Shown piece by piece: positions 8,477-10,432 of a DNA stretch of 10,432 bases. Source of the stretch: Acidobacteriaceae bacterium (GTDB taxonomy: Bacteria; Acidobacteriota; Terriglobia; Terriglobales; Acidobacteriaceae); the NCBI GenBank assembly GCA_027311125.1, contig DAICZO010000169.1:1-10432 (forward strand), written 5' to 3'. The stretch's first letter is position 1; each line of letters opens with the position of its first letter. The position numbers were made by a program, and so were the translations under genes. Under the pieces are notes generated by a model that made no database searches, was not told the DNA's origin, and saw only the letters and a list, made by a program, of their open reading frames with translations.

Positions 8477-9004
8477 ATGAAAAAAACTCTCCTTAGCGTT
8501 ATCGCCATTCTCCTCGTCAGTTCCCTCTGCCGTATGCCGCTCCTGCAGGGTCAGACACGTACTACATGGCGAGCAGCCACTCCCGAAGAGCTCGCCAGCA
8601 GCCTTCCGGCTCGCGCACCCGTAGAAAAAGAACGTATCGAAACCGAGATGCGTACCGCATCCGGAATCATCAATTCCCACGGCAAACTCATCGCAGGAAT
8701 CGTTCTTATCACCGCTGGCTACTCCGCCGACGGCAAATACTCTCACTACGTTGTCATCCAGGCACCCATCAACATCGGCGGCATCGCACTCTCTCCCGGT
8801 AACTATGTCTTCGGCTGGAGTCGCACCGAGGACGCCCTCATCGTCTCCTTCTACGACGCCGCCACCGGAGCCCCGCGCGGCACCGCCACCGCCCATCGAC
8901 TACCCACCGGAACGCGTGTCGAATCTTTCCGCCTGTGGCCTCCCACTGACCATCCTCTGCTGCAAATCGGTCGCTTCGGCCTGCCCTACACCCTGCCTGA
9001 GTAA
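8477..9004 (+). CDS. Small exported protein of unknown function
   Basis: A 175-residue protein that I do not assign to a named family. It starts with a clear signal peptide: MKKTLL, then a hydrophobic core to about residue 18, with cleavage probably near 25-27. There is no good lipobox, because the residue before Cys18 is Leu. A helical, charged stretch follows (about 33-60: PEELA, VEKERIETEM). The rest reads as beta-rich: GKLIAGIVLIT, SHYVVIQAPI, a GNYVFGW strand, an LIVSFYDAATG strand, and RVESFRLWPP. There is no catalytic signature and no further membrane segment. It begins 12 bases after the response regulator and is probably its co-transcribed last partner, either an accessory ligand-binding protein or an output. 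The start has no strong Shine-Dalgarno, but the signal peptide supports it. Confidence 0.75.
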   Translation: MKKTLLSVIAILLVSSLCRMPLLQGQTRTTWRAATPEELASSLPARAPVEKERIETEMRTASGIINSHGKLIAGIVLITAGYSADGKYSHYVVIQAPINIGGIALSPGNYVFGWSRTEDALIVSFYDAATGAPRGTATAHRLPTGTRVESFRLWPPTDHPLLQIGRFGLPYTLPE

Positions 9005-9067
9005 GCCACCCCAAGCACCAACAATCCCTCTGCCTGTGCTACAAATAAAGCTGTAGTCCCCTCCAAA

Positions 9068-9087
9068 ACCACTTGAAATTAAGTGGT
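9068..9087. repeat. Inverted repeat between the sensor cluster and tRNA-Leu
   Basis: ACCACTT, a 6-base loop (GAAATT), then AAGTGGT: perfect 7-bp arms 63 bases past the stop of the small exported protein. It sits where a terminator would be expected, but no T-run follows on either strand, so an intrinsic terminator is not supported. It might still mark a transcript 3' end through processing or Rho-dependent termination. The rest of 9005-9146 shows nothing I can name. Confidence 0.4.
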
Positions 9088-9146
9088 GCGAGGACATCAA
9101 CGCTTCCCCCTGCCAAAAGCGGTTGACGTGCAACGATTTACCCAAT

Positions 9147-9231
9147 GCGAAAGTGGCGAAATTGGCAGACGCACCAGACTTAGGATCTGGCGGAGCAATC
9201 CGTGGGGGTTCAAGTCCCCCCTTTCGCACCA
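9147..9231 (+). tRNA. tRNA-Leu(UAG)
   Basis: A full class II cloverleaf of 85 bases. Acceptor stem GCGAAAG (9147-9153) pairs with CTTTCGC (9221-9227), followed by discriminator A and an encoded CCA at 9229-9231. Anticodon stem CCAGA/TCTGG encloses the loop CTTAGGA, giving anticodon TAG at 9181-9183, which reads CUA and, by wobble, other CUN leucine codons. The long variable arm (CGGA/TCCG around GCAA) at 9191-9202 is typical of tRNA-Leu. The T-stem is GGGGG/CCCCC around TTCAAGT. All stems are perfect, so it should be functional. I could not place a convincing promoter upstream. Confidence 0.97.
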
Positions 9232-9264
9232 ACCTCCTCGACCGTAACAATAGAAAGCGATGCA

Positions 9265-9585
9265 ATGAGCCAGCAGAAGCCCGCCGAAAACCAGCCAGAA
9301 CAGCCCACTCTCAAGGTCACCGCCACTGAAGCCTATCGCGACGGCTATGCCAACAGCGTTCAGGTTCGTATGAGCGTGTGGGATTTCTTCCTCGTCTTCG
9401 GCACAATGAGCCAGGAATCCCCCGAGCAGGTTCAAGTCAGCAACTTTCAAGGAATCTACCTTAGTCCCCAGCAGGCAAAAGCATTATGGAACGTGCTCGG
9501 CCACAATCTGGCCCAGTACGAGCAGACCTTTGGGAACCTTGCATTGGAGCCCCAGTTTACGCCTCCCGAAGGTCCCGTCCACTAG
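9265..9585 (+). CDS. DUF3467 family protein
   Basis: A small soluble protein of 106 residues matching the DUF3467 family, whose function is unknown. Recognisable features are the YxNSVQVRMSVWDFFLVFG segment (about 31-49) and the C-terminal helix region LSPQQAKALWNVLGHNLAQYE (about 68-88). There is no signal peptide or membrane segment. The start at 9265 is preferred over an upstream in-frame ATG at 9202, which would lie inside the tRNA gene. The N-terminal 20 residues are Gln/Pro/Glu-rich and probably disordered. The gene begins 33 bases after the tRNA and ends 21 bases before the glycosyltransferase, so these may share a transcript. Confidence 0.85.
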   Translation: MSQQKPAENQPEQPTLKVTATEAYRDGYANSVQVRMSVWDFFLVFGTMSQESPEQVQVSNFQGIYLSPQQAKALWNVLGHNLAQYEQTFGNLALEPQFTPPEGPVH

Positions 9586-9606
9586 AGCGTGCCACACCCA
9601 ACAACC

Positions 9607-10432
9607 ATGCCGCTCCATCGAAGAGTCCGTCAGACACCCACCGAGATTCCCCTCTGGACCCTCTTCCCGCTTTTTTTCGTCGCGGTCTATCTCTCCCACA
9701 TTACGCTCTTGCGCCTCCCCTACTTCTGGGATGAAGCTGGTTACTACATCCCCGCAGCCTGGGACTTTTTCCGCACCGGCAGCCTAATCCCCCAGTCCAC
9801 CCTCACCAACGCCCACCCGCCTCTCCCATCGATATTGCTTGCCGCCTGGTGGCACCTCTCTGGCTTCGTCGTCAGCGGGACCCGCACCTTTATCTGTCTC
9901 GTCAGTGCCACTGCCCTGCTTGCAGTCTTCAAACTGGCGCGTGACCTGGCTGGCAACCTCACCGCCGCCACCACCGTCATGCTCACCGCGCTGTACCCCA
10001 TCTGGTTCACGCAGAGTACCCTTGCCCACGCCGACATCTTCGCTGCCGCCTTCACCCTTTGGGCACTCGCCTTCTACCTCGTCCCATCTGTGGAGTGGCC
10101 CAACCGTAACCGCGTCTTGGTCGCCCTATTATTCTCCCTTGCTGCCCTGTCCAAAGAGACAGCGATCGTCACCCCTTCTGCTCTGGCAATCTGGCAAGCG
10201 ATCCTTCTTTTCCAGCGCCGGCGCAACCCACCCGCGTACCGCGAAAGCGTCCGATGGCTGGCCACCCTCATTACCCCGATCATTCCACTCGCAGCGTGGT
10301 ACACCTACCACTACCACCACACAGGTTTCGTCTTCGGCAACCCCGAGTTCCTCCGCTACAACGCCACCGCCAACCTGGGTCCTCTCAGAATCCTGCTCTC
10401 GCTTTGGCACCGGATCGTACACCTGACAATAC
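9607..10432 (+). CDS. GT39-type (PMT/ArnT-like) membrane glycosyltransferase, N-terminal part (runs off right edge)
   Basis: An open frame of 275 codons continues past the window. It has a basic N-terminus, then a first membrane helix at about 16-35, and at once the YFWDEAGYY motif (Asp42-Glu43). In the PMT/ArnT (GT-C fold) family this first periplasmic loop Asp/Glu is the catalytic or metal-binding acid. Several more hydrophobic helices follow (about 68-85, 93-105, 115-130, 140-158, 168-185, 215-232), with HADIFAAAFTLWALAFY and an LSKETAIVTP segment typical of family 39 enzymes. These transfer a sugar from a polyprenyl-phosphate donor to protein, lipid A or another acceptor on the outer face of the inner membrane. 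The acceptor cannot be told from this half. The ATG at 9607 has no strong Shine-Dalgarno, but lies directly after the DUF3467 gene. The C-terminal part is outside the window. Confidence 0.85.
   Translation, partial: MPLHRRVRQTPTEIPLWTLFPLFFVAVYLSHITLLRLPYFWDEAGYYIPAAWDFFRTGSLIPQSTLTNAHPPLPSILLAAWWHLSGFVVSGTRTFICLVSATALLAVFKLARDLAGNLTAATTVMLTALYPIWFTQSTLAHADIFAAAFTLWALAFYLVPSVEWPNRNRVLVALLFSLAALSKETAIVTPSALAIWQAILLFQRRRNPPAYRESVRWLATLITPIIPLAAWYTYHYHHTGFVFGNPEFLRYNATANLGPLRILLSLWHRIVHLTI

Noticed and set aside
8063..8896. Minus-strand open frame of 277 codons spanning the regulator and the small exported protein
   Set aside because: It overlaps two well-supported plus-strand genes, including the HTH; its composition is that of reverse-complemented C-ending codons.
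9202..9264. Longer DUF3467 start at 9202
   Set aside because: It would lie inside the tRNA T-arm region, and the extra residues are just translated tRNA sequence.
1..10432. Mobile elements, CRISPR arrays or tRNA-linked attachment repeats
   Set aside because: No transposase or integrase fragments, no regular short repeats, and no second copy of the tRNA 3' end in the window.

Overview
The window looks like chromosomal DNA of an acidobacterium, most likely of the class Terriglobia (the Granulicella/Edaphobacter/Terriglobus group). This rests on gene content and style: secreted FG-GAP/ASPIC-UnbV proteins of the CRTAC1 type, a very long propeller-type sensor kinase, a DUF3467 protein, and a pyrimidine-rich coding strand. 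The assignment is inferred from protein families, not from a marker gene.

Layout. (1) At the left edge, on the minus strand, is the N-terminal part of a Tat-exported flavin amine oxidase (1-570, continuing off the window). (2) A divergent intergenic region of about 410 bases (571-981) holds a perfect 6-bp-arm inverted repeat and no coding sequence I can support. (3) Five plus-strand genes are packed at 982-9004. They are two paralogous secreted seven-repeat FG-GAP/ASPIC-UnbV proteins, a 1030-residue membrane histidine kinase with fourteen Reg_prop blades and a Y_Y_Y domain outside the cell, its NarL/LuxR-type response regulator (4-base stop/start overlap), and a small exported protein of unknown function 12 bases downstream. 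(4) A tRNA-Leu(UAG) gene with encoded CCA lies at 9147-9231, followed closely by a DUF3467 protein and the N-terminal part of a GT39-type membrane glycosyltransferase that runs off the right edge.

How the genes may work together. The kinase and regulator are clearly a two-component pair: a periplasmic double propeller senses something, a single membrane helix passes the signal on, the HisKA_3/HATPase core autophosphorylates, and the regulator binds DNA through its HTH. The two secreted propeller proteins upstream and the small exported protein downstream are on the same strand with short gaps and no convincing terminator. I infer that the five genes form one functional surface-sensing and surface-protein unit. 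The ligand and the regulon cannot be read from the sequence.

Base composition is strand-asymmetric. The plus strand is C-rich and G-poor in genes of both orientations, so the minus-strand oxidase uses G-ending codons while the plus-strand genes use C-ending codons. This points to a replication-strand effect rather than to foreign origin.
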